64,000 nt of DNA from Rhodobacterales bacterium LSUCC0031. Lineage in GTDB: Bacteria > Pseudomonadota > Alphaproteobacteria > Rhodobacterales > Rhodobacteraceae. The position numbers and the translations under genes were made by a program. The notes beneath the pieces are model-generated. The model had not been told where the DNA came from and did not search any database. It saw nothing but the letters and a program-made list of their open reading frames with translations. Below are positions 24,354-32,758 of the stretch, in pieces (the first letter of the stretch is position 1; each line of letters starts with the position of its first letter). The stretch lies in assembly GCA_015689735.1 (NCBI GenBank), contig WVSP01000003.1, positions 62,001 to 126,000 on the forward strand, read 5' to 3'.

Positions 24354-25451
24354 TCAGGCCAACCATCGCGCCAAAACGGGTGTTAGGCTCATCACGAGGA
24401 TCAGCCGCAGCACATGGTGGAAGATCACGAATGTGATGTCGGCTCCGGTCAGGATCGCCAGCATCACCATCTCGGGCTGGCCGCCGGGGGCAAAGGCCAA
24501 GATGCCGTTCAGCAGATCGTTAATGCCCAGCAGATAGACAATCTCACCAAACAGCACTGTCAGCGCCGCGAGAAACAGCGCATAGCCCGCGCTGACCGAG
24601 ATCACGCGCCGCAACTCGTCGCGCGTGACGCCGACATAATGCGCGCCCACGCTTGTGCCGATGACAAATTGCGCCAGGATCAGCGCCTCGGTCGGTGGGC
24701 GGTTCTCGATCAAGCCTGTCAGGCTCGCCGCCGCCGACAAGATCATCGGCCCAAGGATCGTCGCCCCGAAAAGCCCGATCCGCTTGGCGCCAATATAGCC
24801 GAGATAGGCGCAAGCGGCCAAGATCGCCAAGTCCTTGAGGGGGATATCCTTGATCGGCACGCCGGGCGCTGCACTGAGATTTACATCGACATAAAAGCTG
24901 ATCAGGAATGGCAAGAGCGAGACCAGCGTCAAGATACGCGTGGCATGCACCAGCGACAGCGCCCGGATATCCCCGCCCTTTTCGCTGCCCAGCAAGATCA
25001 TCTCGGCAAAACCGCCGGGGACGGTCGCGAAATAGGCGGTCGGCTTGTCGAAGCCCGCGACGCGGCGGAAGAAAGGGTAGCCCACCAAAAGCGAGATCGC
25101 GAGAAAGACCGGCACAAGGCTGGCGCTGGCCAAGGTCTGGGGTAGCTGCTGCATCAACGAAGGCGACACCGACGAGCCCGCCGCCACCCCAAGGATCGTA
25201 CGTACGGCGTTCAGCCAGTTGGTCGGCACACCCTTGAGTTGCGCCCCCATCAGCGCCGTAATCAGACAGGCCGCAAGCGGCCCGAGCAAGAAGGGCAAGG
25301 GCAGGGAAAGCCACCAGAACACAACCGTTCCGATCAAACCGATCCCAGCGGTCCAAAGGCGCCGGGTCCATGCCGCTCTCTCAGCGCCGCTCACCATGTT
25401 TGCCTGCCTTTGCCATGCCGCCGCATTCTCAAGAAACGCGGTCGTTGCCAT
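24354..25451 (-). CDS. AbrB-family membrane protein (putative ammonia monooxygenase regulator family)
   Basis: A 365-residue polytopic protein with about ten membrane segments and a duplicated AbrB-dup architecture: LLGPLAACLITALMGAQLKGVPTNWLN and later FGATILGPMILSAAASLTGL. Family annotation as ammonia monooxygenase regulator is historical; the real role is probably transport or membrane regulation and is unknown. ATG 25397 (MVSGAERAAWTRR) is an alternative start that would drop 18 soluble residues. It converges on the MmgE/PrpD gene with 8 bp between stops. Confidence 0.78.
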   Translation of the reverse strand: MATTAFLENAAAWQRQANMVSGAERAAWTRRLWTAGIGLIGTVVFWWLSLPLPFLLGPLAACLITALMGAQLKGVPTNWLNAVRTILGVAAGSSVSPSLMQQLPQTLASASLVPVFLAISLLVGYPFFRRVAGFDKPTAYFATVPGGFAEMILLGSEKGGDIRALSLVHATRILTLVSLLPFLISFYVDVNLSAAPGVPIKDIPLKDLAILAACAYLGYIGAKRIGLFGATILGPMILSAAASLTGLIENRPPTEALILAQFVIGTSVGAHYVGVTRDELRRVISVSAGYALFLAALTVLFGEIVYLLGINDLLNGILAFAPGGQPEMVMLAILTGADITFVIFHHVLRLILVMSLTPVLARWLA

Positions 25452-25579
25452 CGATTGACCAGTTGGCCGCAGATTGACCCAGCTTGCGCGCGTCTGAAGG
25501 CGGGCTTTGCCACGGCCATAGGGGCAATGATCTCAGGCAGAGAGCAGCACTCGCGCAAGAAATTGTCAACATTCAACAA

Positions 25580-27445
25580 TCAGCCCTCGAGCCCCTGCCA
25601 TTCTTGCGGTGCGATCGCGTATTTCTTGATCCGCGAGTAAAAGGTCGTGGCGGGAATACCCATCAGTTCCGCCGCCCCGCCTGCGCCCGAAACCCGACCG
25701 CCCGCCGCTACCAGGCATTCCAAAAGCGCGCGCCGTATCTCGGCGTCAAGATCGGCCTCGGTCTTGATCCGCGCAGGCGCACTTTCAGCACGGCGCTGTC
25801 CTTCACCAAGATCGACGATCAGCTTACTGCCCTGCGAGACGATCGCGGCACGCTCGATCACGTTGCGCAATTCGCGCACATTGCCGGGCCAGGGATAGTC
25901 GATCAGCCGTTGCATGACATGCTGTGTGATGACCGGGGGCGTGCGGTTCATGCGCTTACTGGCCAGCCGCAGCAGATGCGCGGCCAGCGCCGGAATATCC
26001 TCGACCTTTTCGCGTAACGGGTGGCACAGGATCGGAAAGACGTTGAGCCACAAGTAGAGATCTTCGCGCAGCCTCCCCGAGGCGACCTCTTTTTCGATCG
26101 GGCGGGTCGAGGCGGCAATAACCCGCACATCGAGGCTGCGCGGGCGGGTATCGCCAAGGCGCGTGACTTCCCGCTCTTGGAGCGCACGCAGCAATTGCCC
26201 CTGCGCCTCGACTGGCAATTCCTCGACATCGTCCAGAAACAGCGTGCCACCATGCGCCAGTTCCAGCTTGCCCGGCTTGTCACGCAAAGCGCCTTGATAG
26301 GCGCCGCGGATCTGGCCGAACAATTCGGCCTCCATCGCCCCTGGGGCGACCGCGCCGCAGCGAACATGGATCAGCGGGCGACGGCGGCGAGGGCTCGCGT
26401 TGTGGATCGCATGGGCGACCAGCGCCTTGCCCGTGCCTGCCTCGCCCGTGATCAGGACGGTGGCATCGGTCGCGGCGACCTGTTCGATGCGGGTGAGCAA
26501 CTGCCGCACGCTGGGCGAGGTGCCGATGATGTCGTGATGCGCCCGTTCGGTCGTGATCGCCTCTTGCAGATAGGCGTTTTCCTGCTCCAAGCGGTCGCGC
26601 AGGCTGGCGATTTCCGCAAGTGCCGTCTGCAAGCGCAATTCGTTTTCTTTGCGCTCGGTAATATCGCGAAAGATCACGACGGCGCCCGCCAAGACCTGTT
26701 GGTCGTAGATGGGCGTCGAGACATATTCGACCCGGATGGGCCGCCCATCTTTGCGCCAGAACACCTCATCCTCGATGCGGTTGACCTGTTCGAAGCGGAA
26801 CGAACGGTAGATCGGGCAATCATGGGAATGATAGACCTCCCCGTTCAGGTGGTGGTGGTGGATCATGTCATGGATCGGCTTTCCAGCCAGATCCTCGGTG
26901 GTCCAGCCCAGCATTTCCTGTGCCGCGCGGTTGACGAAGGTGGTGTTGCCCTCCGCGTTCACGCCATAGATCCCCTCGCCTGCCGCGTTCAGGATCAGCT
27001 GGTTTTGATGTTCCAACTCGGCAAAGAAATCGCGCGCGCGCTTCCATTCCAACAACCCTGCACGATGCAGCCTTGCCGTATCGACCTGCTGAGCGCGGCG
27101 GTCCAAGGCGGCCAGATCGAGTATCATGAGAAAGATATGGTCAGGCGCGGCGGGCATGGGGCGGGCGCGCAATTCACAAGCAAGGACTGCATCACCCACG
27201 ACAAGGCCAACATCGCGGGTCCAAGCCTCGCCACGGTGATCGACCTCTTCCATGAAGACGATGAACTGTGCGAGCCCTGCGCCGAGCCAATCGGAAAAGC
27301 GCGCGCCCACGCGCGCCCGTGGACCCAAAAGCGCTCTCGCTGCCGGGTTCAAGGCCCGGATCGCATCGGCACGCATATCGATGACCACCCCCGCTTCGGG
27401 GATGGCGGCACAGAGCGAATCGAAAAGCGCGGGATCATCGGCCAT
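25580..27445 (-). CDS. PAS-AAA+-Fis regulator of bacterial enhancer-binding type, GAFTGA loop absent
   Basis: A 621-residue regulator: an N-terminal sensor region, a PAS domain (about 147-267, ending FRDITERKE), a short coiled coil (about 268-300), an AAA+ domain and a C-terminal Fis-type helix-turn-helix (about 567-609). Walker A is GEAGTGKA (334-341) and Walker B is LFLDD (402-406) instead of FLDE. The sigma-54 contact loop reads GAYQGA (381-386) rather than GAFTGA. It may therefore work without sigma-54, like Rhodobacter NtrC. It is divergent from the cyanate genes and probably controls them. ATG 27445 was chosen over TTG 27454. Confidence 0.85.
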   Translation of the reverse strand: MADDPALFDSLCAAIPEAGVVIDMRADAIRALNPAARALLGPRARVGARFSDWLGAGLAQFIVFMEEVDHRGEAWTRDVGLVVGDAVLACELRARPMPAAPDHIFLMILDLAALDRRAQQVDTARLHRAGLLEWKRARDFFAELEHQNQLILNAAGEGIYGVNAEGNTTFVNRAAQEMLGWTTEDLAGKPIHDMIHHHHLNGEVYHSHDCPIYRSFRFEQVNRIEDEVFWRKDGRPIRVEYVSTPIYDQQVLAGAVVIFRDITERKENELRLQTALAEIASLRDRLEQENAYLQEAITTERAHHDIIGTSPSVRQLLTRIEQVAATDATVLITGEAGTGKALVAHAIHNASPRRRRPLIHVRCGAVAPGAMEAELFGQIRGAYQGALRDKPGKLELAHGGTLFLDDVEELPVEAQGQLLRALQEREVTRLGDTRPRSLDVRVIAASTRPIEKEVASGRLREDLYLWLNVFPILCHPLREKVEDIPALAAHLLRLASKRMNRTPPVITQHVMQRLIDYPWPGNVRELRNVIERAAIVSQGSKLIVDLGEGQRRAESAPARIKTEADLDAEIRRALLECLVAAGGRVSGAGGAAELMGIPATTFYSRIKKYAIAPQEWQGLEG

Positions 27446-27481
27446 GCCCGGCAAACTAGGCCAAGCAGCGCCAAGTTCTTT

Positions 27482-27508
27482 CGAAATTTCGTAATTTACG
27501 AAATTTCG
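27482..27508. promoter_or_regulatory. Perfect inverted repeat between the regulator and cynA
   Basis: Arms CGAAATTTCGTAA and TTACGAAATTTCG (13 bp each) flank a single T. The site is 37 bp before the regulator start and 142 bp before cynA, the usual place for an operator serving both. A second, shorter repeat TAGAAT-N6-ATTCTA lies at 27563-27580. Confidence 0.7.
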
Positions 27509-27562
27509 TCATTTCAACCGCAAAGAAAAGGTACTTAACAGTCTATTTTTAATGAAAATTTA

Positions 27563-27580
27563 TAGAATGATTAAATTCTA
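27563..27580. promoter_or_regulatory. Short inverted repeat before cynA
   Basis: TAGAAT and ATTCTA flank six bases in a very A/T-rich stretch 70 bp before cynA. A GGCAC hexamer-like stretch follows at 27581, but the matching -12 GC of a sigma-54 promoter is missing. Confidence 0.35.
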
Positions 27581-27649
27581 GGCACATGCTTTTTCTTCAG
27601 GCGCGCTCCCCGCATCCTCGGGTCGAACACCAGATCAAAGGGGAAGCAC

Positions 27650-29035
27650 ATGTCGATCAAGAGCCTTGGAAACCCGTTTTCGGAAAAGACGGATCTGCGC
27701 CACGGCGCCGATTGCGGATGCGATGGTTGCACGCATGAGGCCCAGCGCGTCATCACCGCGCAAAGCGGCGCGATGTCGTCGGAAGAGATGCTCGAACGCG
27801 CCATCGAAAGCGCGGTCGTCCGCTCGGTCTTCGGGCAAAACGACATCCAGCGCCGCTCCTTCATGGGGATGATGGGCGGCGGCGCCATTGCGTCGATCCT
27901 CGCTTCGGTCTTTCCGATGGATGCCGCCAAAGCCGCGCTGCTTGACACGTTGGGCGCGCCGGAAAAGACCGACCTGAATATCGGCTTCGTCCCAATCACC
28001 TGCGCCACGCCCATCATCATGGCCCAACCCTTGGGCTTTTACGAACGCTACGGGCTGAACGCCCAAGTGATCAAGACAGCCGGCTGGGCCGTGGCGCGCG
28101 ACAAGTCGCTGTCGGGGGAATACGACGCTTCACACATGCTGACGCCGATGCCGCTTGCCATGACACTCGGCGCGGGGTCGGTCGCGACGCCCTACATCAT
28201 GCCCGCGGTCGAGAACATCAATGGCCAAGCCATCGTCTTGCACAACGATCATCTCGACAAGCGCGACCCGAGCCAGTGGAAGGGCTTCGTCTTTGGCGTT
28301 CCCTTCGAATACTCGATGCACAATTTCCTGTTGCGCTACTACGTGGCGGAATTCGGTCTCGACCCCGATGTCGATATCCAGATCCGCGTGGTGCCGCCGC
28401 CCGAGATGGTCGCGAACCTGCGCGCGGGCAATCTCGACGGTTATCTCTCGCCCGACCCGTTCAACCAGCGCGCCGTCTGGGAAGGGATCGGCTTTATCCA
28501 CACGCTGACCAAGGATATCTGGGAAGGGCATCCCTGCTGCGCCTTTGCGGCCCCCTTGTCCTTTGCGACCGCGTTGCCGAATACCTATGGCGCGCTGCTC
28601 AAGGCGATCATCGACGCGACGCAATACGCCTCGAACCCCGAGAACCGCATGGAAATTTCGGCCGCCATCGCGCCCGAGAACTATCTCAACCAGCCGGTCG
28701 AGGTGATCCAGCAAGTGCTGACCGGCACTTTCGCCGACGGCTTGGGCAATGTGCAGCGCGTGCCAGACCGGATCGATTTCGACCCCTTCCCGTGGCATTC
28801 GATGGGCGTTTGGATCCTGACCCAGATGAAGCGCTGGGGCTATATCGAGGAGCATATCGACTACGCCGCCGTGGCCGAGCAGGTCTATCTGGCCTCCGAT
28901 GCGCGCCGCATCATGCGCGATCTGGGCTACGAGGCGCCCGAGGAAAGCTACAAGACCCACACCATCATGGGCAAAACCTTCGATCCGGCCGACCCTGTCG
29001 GCTACATCGACAGCTTCGCCATTGGGCGGAACTGA
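27650..29035 (+). CDS. cynA: Cyanate/nitrate-type ABC substrate-binding protein CynA, Tat-exported
   Basis: The 461-residue protein belongs to the NrtA/CmpA/CynA group. An unusual first 60 residues hold Cys22, Cys24 and Cys27 in DCGCDGCTHE, followed by a twin-arginine signal (Arg68-Arg69-SFMGMMGGGAIASIL) and the binding domain (LNIGFVPITCATPIIMAQPLGFYERYGL onward). The presence of cynS four genes on points to cyanate as ligand. A strong AAGGGGAAG ribosome site precedes the ATG. It opens the cynABDS operon, with only 3-37 bp between genes. Confidence 0.88.
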   Translation: MSIKSLGNPFSEKTDLRHGADCGCDGCTHEAQRVITAQSGAMSSEEMLERAIESAVVRSVFGQNDIQRRSFMGMMGGGAIASILASVFPMDAAKAALLDTLGAPEKTDLNIGFVPITCATPIIMAQPLGFYERYGLNAQVIKTAGWAVARDKSLSGEYDASHMLTPMPLAMTLGAGSVATPYIMPAVENINGQAIVLHNDHLDKRDPSQWKGFVFGVPFEYSMHNFLLRYYVAEFGLDPDVDIQIRVVPPPEMVANLRAGNLDGYLSPDPFNQRAVWEGIGFIHTLTKDIWEGHPCCAFAAPLSFATALPNTYGALLKAIIDATQYASNPENRMEISAAIAPENYLNQPVEVIQQVLTGTFADGLGNVQRVPDRIDFDPFPWHSMGVWILTQMKRWGYIEEHIDYAAVAEQVYLASDARRIMRDLGYEAPEESYKTHTIMGKTFDPADPVGYIDSFAIGRN

Positions 29036-29038
29036 GCC

Positions 29039-29872
29039 ATGCCGATGCTGAGCATAAATCAACGCGGCGCACTCTTGTCGGTGCTGATGCTCGTGGTCGG
29101 CCTCCTGTTTTGGGAGGCCGCCATCCCCGAGCAGCAGCTTGCAACCGAGATGACGGAATATGAGCGCCTGATGGGCGGCGGCGCACCACGCGCCGCCATC
29201 CCGCCACCGTCGGACATCATCGCCAAGGCCTGGGAGGAATTGTCGGACCCATTCTACGACGCGGGGCCAAACGACAAGGGTATCGGCATCCAGATCGGCT
29301 ATTCGCTTTACCGCGTACTGTCGGGCTATTTCCTTGCGGCAGCGGTGGCAATCCCCTTGGGCTTCCTGATCGGCATGTCGCCTGTCGCTTATCGCGCACT
29401 CAACCCCTACATCCAAGTGCTGCGCCCGATCTCGCCCTTGGCATGGATGCCGCTTGCGCTGTTCATCATCCGCGACAGCGAGGCGAGCGCGATTTTCGTC
29501 ATCTTCATCTGCTCGATCTGGCCCATGCTGTTGAACACCGCCTTCGGCGTGGCCGGTGTCAGGCAGGATTGGGTGAATGTCGCGCGCACCCATGAATTGG
29601 GGCCGTTCAAGACCGCCTTTCAAGTCATCTTGCCCGCCGCTGCCCCCACCATCGTCACGGGGATGCGCATCTCCATCGGCATCGCGTGGCTGGTGATCGT
29701 CGCCGCCGAGATGCTCGTGGGGGGAACCGGCATCGGCTACTACGTCTGGAACGAGTGGAACAACCTCGACCTTACCTCGGTCATCTTCTCGATCCTCATG
29801 ATCGGCGTCGTCGGCATGATGTTGGATGCGGCTTTCGGCGCGCTCCAGCGAGCCGTGGCCTATGCGGAATAA
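29039..29872 (+). CDS. cynB: Cyanate-type ABC transporter permease CynB
   Basis: A 277-residue NrtB/SsuC-type permease with a first membrane segment (ALLSVLMLVVGLLFWEAAI), a periplasmic stretch, and a core of five helices. The coupling EAA loop reads ARTHELGPFKTAFQVILPAAAPTIVTG, as in the NrtB/CynB group. It forms the channel served by CynA and CynD. It starts three bases after cynA ends. Confidence 0.88.
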   Translation: MPMLSINQRGALLSVLMLVVGLLFWEAAIPEQQLATEMTEYERLMGGGAPRAAIPPPSDIIAKAWEELSDPFYDAGPNDKGIGIQIGYSLYRVLSGYFLAAAVAIPLGFLIGMSPVAYRALNPYIQVLRPISPLAWMPLALFIIRDSEASAIFVIFICSIWPMLLNTAFGVAGVRQDWVNVARTHELGPFKTAFQVILPAAAPTIVTGMRISIGIAWLVIVAAEMLVGGTGIGYYVWNEWNNLDLTSVIFSILMIGVVGMMLDAAFGALQRAVAYAE

Positions 29873-29884
29873 GGAGACATTCAG

Positions 29885-30787
29885 ATGTCAAAACCATTTC
29901 TCAGTATCGAGCGCCTGACACAGCAATTTCCCGATGCGGCGGGCGGCACCACGACCGTCTTCGAGAATGCGAGCTTCGGGATCGAGCGGGGCGAATTCGT
30001 CTGCATCCTTGGCCATTCCGGCTGTGGAAAATCGACGATCATGAACATCCTTGCCGGTCTTGGCGCGCCCACATCGGGGGCGGTCACCATGGACGGGGCC
30101 GAGGTGTCCGGCCCCTCGCTCGAACGCGGCGTGGTGTTCCAGAACTACTCGCTTCTGCCGTGGCTCTCGGCGCTCAAGAACGTGTGCTTCGGGGTCGCCG
30201 CGCGCCACCCCGACTGGTCCAAGGCGCAGGTCGAGGACCATTCGCGCAAATACCTTGCGATGGTGGGGCTCGAGGGCGACACGGTCTTGCGCAAGCCCAG
30301 CCAGCTTTCGGGCGGCATGCGCCAGCGTGTCTCGATCGCGCGGGCCTTTGCCAATCAGCCCAAGCTGCTGCTTCTCGATGAGCCGTTCGGCGCGCTCGAC
30401 GCGCTGACGCGCGGCACGATCCAGGAGGAATTGCTGAAAATCTGGGGCCAGACCGAGCAGACGGTGTTCATGATCACCCATGATATCGACGAGGCGATCC
30501 TATTGGCCGACCGCATCCTGTTGATGACCAACGGCCCTTATGCGCGGGTCGCGGAAAGCGTGCAGATCACCATCCCCCGCCCGCGCAGCCGGACCGAGAT
30601 CGTCGAACACCCCAACTACTACGCGATCCGCAACCATCTGGTGCAGTTCCTCGGCCATCGTTCCAAGGCGCTGTCGGGCCAGCCCTCGAACGGGGCGACG
30701 CAATCGCCCGAAACCGTCGTGATCGACCTGACCAAACCCGCAGACGACCCCGCCCCCGAGGCGCGGCTGCGCGCCGTGAACATCTAA
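29885..30787 (+). CDS. cynD: Cyanate-type ABC transporter ATP-binding protein CynD
   Basis: The 300-residue ATPase has Walker A GHSGCGKST (43-51), signature LSGGMRQRVSIARAF, and LLLDEPFGALD with the NrtD/SsuB-type H-loop FMITHDIDEAILLADRI. It powers the CynB channel. A AAGGAGA ribosome site precedes the ATG. The C-terminus extends about 40 residues beyond the ATPase core without a recognised regulatory domain. Confidence 0.9.
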   Translation: MSKPFLSIERLTQQFPDAAGGTTTVFENASFGIERGEFVCILGHSGCGKSTIMNILAGLGAPTSGAVTMDGAEVSGPSLERGVVFQNYSLLPWLSALKNVCFGVAARHPDWSKAQVEDHSRKYLAMVGLEGDTVLRKPSQLSGGMRQRVSIARAFANQPKLLLLDEPFGALDALTRGTIQEELLKIWGQTEQTVFMITHDIDEAILLADRILLMTNGPYARVAESVQITIPRPRSRTEIVEHPNYYAIRNHLVQFLGHRSKALSGQPSNGATQSPETVVIDLTKPADDPAPEARLRAVNI

Positions 30788-30824
30788 GCCGTAACCCGGC
30801 CGCTTTTCTTGAGGAGAGAACAAG

Positions 30825-31295
30825 ATGAAAGATACCTTCGAACTGCCCGTCATGATGTCCAAGGAGGATGTGACGGTGATGATCCTGTCGGCCAAGAAGC
30901 AAGGCGGGCTGACATGGGAAGGCATCGCCGCAGGCATCGGCATGTCGCCCGTCTGGACCCATTCGGCCTGCATGGGGATGAACGCCTTTCCCAAGGACAA
31001 GGCCGAGGCGCTGGTCGCCCTTCTGGGCCTGCCGCAAGAGGCCGTTTCGGTCATGGTCGAGCCGCCGACCAAGGTCTGGGAACAGGCGGTGCCGACCGAC
31101 CCTTGCATCTATCGCCTCTACGAGATCGTGGGCGTTTATGGCCCCACCATCAAGGCGATCATCGAAGAGAAATTCGGCGTCGGCATCATGTCGGCCATCG
31201 ATTTCGACATGCAGATCACCCGGGTCGAGAACCCCAAGGGCGACCGGGTCAAGCTCGAGATGTCGGGCAAGTTCCTGGGCTACAACAGCTGGTAA
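30825..31295 (+). CDS. cynS: Cyanase (cyanate hydratase) CynS
   Basis: A 156-residue cyanase with the catalytic triad in place: Arg97, Glu100 (YRLYEIVGVYGPTIKAI) and Ser123 (GIMSAIDF), one residue offset from E. coli Arg96/Glu99/Ser122. It converts cyanate plus bicarbonate to CO2 and carbamate, which yields ammonia. GAGGAGAG lies upstream of the ATG. No carbonic anhydrase (cynT) is next to it. A GC-rich hairpin follows 12 bp after the stop. Confidence 0.96.
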   Translation: MKDTFELPVMMSKEDVTVMILSAKKQGGLTWEGIAAGIGMSPVWTHSACMGMNAFPKDKAEALVALLGLPQEAVSVMVEPPTKVWEQAVPTDPCIYRLYEIVGVYGPTIKAIIEEKFGVGIMSAIDFDMQITRVENPKGDRVKLEMSGKFLGYNSW

Positions 31296-31306
31296 GCGCT
31301 GGGCGG

Positions 31307-31328
31307 CAGCGCCCCTGATGGGGCGCTG
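31307..31328 (+). terminator. Hairpin after cynS
   Basis: CAGCGCCCC and GGGGCGCTG form a perfect 9-bp stem with a TGAT loop, 12 bp after the cynS stop. No T-run follows, so it may be a weak or Rho-aided terminator or an mRNA 3'-end stabiliser. Confidence 0.5.
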
Positions 31329-31333
31329 TCAGC

Positions 31334-31842
31334 CGATCACGCGGATCGGCGCGCAGCTGCAAAACAGGGCGCTTAGCGCAAGCAAAGGTAGAGGTATTCC
31401 TTTGCTATAACATACTCTCCTGCCGGCACCTGCCGCACGCTAACCCGCTCGGCGGTCCTATTTGGACCACGGCTACAAATTTCATTGGCTCGCGCGTCTG
31501 CCAAAGCTATCGATTGAGCTTCTGCTTCAGCAGTCATTGGTGTCCAAGCATCCTGCTGGATCTGGATCCCAACACTGGACTCGTTAAACGAGGTGACAAT
31601 TGGTTCTGATACTGCGTTCACACATGCGGTCAAAGTCACCACAGTGACTAACAAGACAGACAGGGAAAGATAACGCATTACTCATTTACTCACTTTTTCA
31701 ATCACCATTACCGTCAGCAACTGACGATTAATTAAAACCAACTAGTTTGCAAGCAAGTCATTACTAGTGTCCGTTCACACCACCATATGAGCAACTATCC
31801 GTTATTCGATCACGCGGATGGGCGCGCCACCTGCGAAAGCGC
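31334..31842. repeat. Duplicated 3' gene end flanking an AT-rich segment
   Basis: CGATCACGCGGATCGGCGCG at 31334-31353 matches 31808-31827 (CGATCACGCGGATGGGCGCG) at 19 of 20 bases, and similarity continues for about 14 more. The 31808 copy is the end of the D-2-hydroxyacid dehydrogenase gene; the 31334 copy read on the same strand gives APIRVIG-stop versus the real APIRVIE-stop. The about 450 bp between them is visibly AT-richer than its surroundings and carries one small lipoprotein gene. Confidence 0.65.
31373..31678 (-). CDS. Small putative lipoprotein on an AT-rich insert
   Basis: A 101-residue protein with a lipoprotein signal peptide: MRYLSLSVLLVTVVTLTAC, lipobox Cys19. The mature part holds a central Ala/Glu-rich helix (TAEAEAQSIALADARANEIC) and ends LYLCLR, with Cys residues that could form a disulfide. 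No family recognised. Base composition and codon choice are clearly less GC-rich than neighbours, and it lies between two copies of a gene end, so it was probably acquired. An inverted repeat CGTCAG-CAA-CTGACG lies upstream at 31712-31726. Confidence 0.68.
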   Translation of the reverse strand: MRYLSLSVLLVTVVTLTACVNAVSEPIVTSFNESSVGIQIQQDAWTPMTAEAEAQSIALADARANEICSRGPNRTAERVSVRQVPAGEYVIAKEYLYLCLR

Positions 31843-32758
31843 GCACGCAGTCTGCGGTTTCGCGATACATCCGCTCATAAGTCGCAAGTGCGCCATAGCC
31901 CACATGCGGCGTCAGGATCAACTTGCCCGACCCGATCAGCCCCGCATCACGCCATGGGCTGTCGGCAGGCAGCGGTTCTTCCTCGAAAACATCGATTGCG
32001 GCATTGCCCAGCCGATCAGCCCTCAGGGCCGCCAAAAGCGAATCGCGGTCGATGATCGGCCCGCGCGAGGTGTTCACAAGGCTTGCATCGGTCTTCATCC
32101 GCGCCAACTCCTGCGCCCCGATCAGCCCGGTGGTGCGTTCGGACAAGACCAGGTGGATCGAGGCGACATCGGCCTGTTCCAACAGCGCGCCAAGGGTGTC
32201 GGCGCGGGTCACCCCGACCTCGGCCGCGCGCGCATCGGTCAGGTTCTGGCTCCATGCGATCATCTTGACGCCGAAAGGGCGCGCAAGGGCCGCCACATCG
32301 GCCCCCAACCGCCCCAACCCGATCAGGCCGAGGGTCAGACCCTCCAGATCGCGGCCTGCGGGCGCCTGCCAACCGCCTTGGGCCAGCGCGTTGATGTTGC
32401 CGACCAGATTTCGGGTCGCAAGCAGGATCAAGGTCATCGCCAGATGCGCGGTGGCCGCCGCCCGGCTGGCCGTGCCGCAGACAGTGATGCCGCGCGCGCG
32501 CGCCGCCGCCATGTCGATCGACAGGTTGCGCATGCCGGTCGTCACGATCAGCCGCAGATTGGGCAGCGCCGCGATCAGTTCGGCGGGCAAGGGCGTGCGC
32601 TCGCGCATCACGCATAGCACCTCATAGGGGGCGAGCGTCGCGGCCAGTTCGCCCGCAGGGATCGGCGCGTGAAACACGGTCACATCGCCGCCCAGATCGC
32701 CCCAATCGGCAAAGCGCGCGCTGTAGCCCAGATAATCGTCGAGAACCGCGATCTTCAT
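31802..32758 (-). CDS. D-2-hydroxyacid dehydrogenase, NAD-dependent
   Basis: The 318-residue protein has the D-isomer-specific 2-hydroxyacid dehydrogenase layout: a Rossmann motif GLIGLGRLGADVA near residue 148, and catalytic Arg (in NTSRGPIIDRDSL and the earlier arginine), Glu and His (LTPHVGYG) residues. It reduces a 2-ketoacid or oxidises a D-2-hydroxyacid. Its ATG overlaps the tcuB stop by four bases, so it belongs to the tcuAB operon. Its last codons are duplicated 474 bp downstream. Confidence 0.85.
   Translation of the reverse strand: MKIAVLDDYLGYSARFADWGDLGGDVTVFHAPIPAGELAATLAPYEVLCVMRERTPLPAELIAALPNLRLIVTTGMRNLSIDMAAARARGITVCGTASRAAATAHLAMTLILLATRNLVGNINALAQGGWQAPAGRDLEGLTLGLIGLGRLGADVAALARPFGVKMIAWSQNLTDARAAEVGVTRADTLGALLEQADVASIHLVLSERTTGLIGAQELARMKTDASLVNTSRGPIIDRDSLLAALRADRLGNAAIDVFEEEPLPADSPWRDAGLIGSGKLILTPHVGYGALATYERMYRETADCVRAFAGGAPIRVIE

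Noticed and set aside
27581-27600. GGCAC-type half site as a sigma-54 promoter of cynA
   Set aside because: The -12 GC is missing at the required spacing, and the adjacent regulator lacks GAFTGA.
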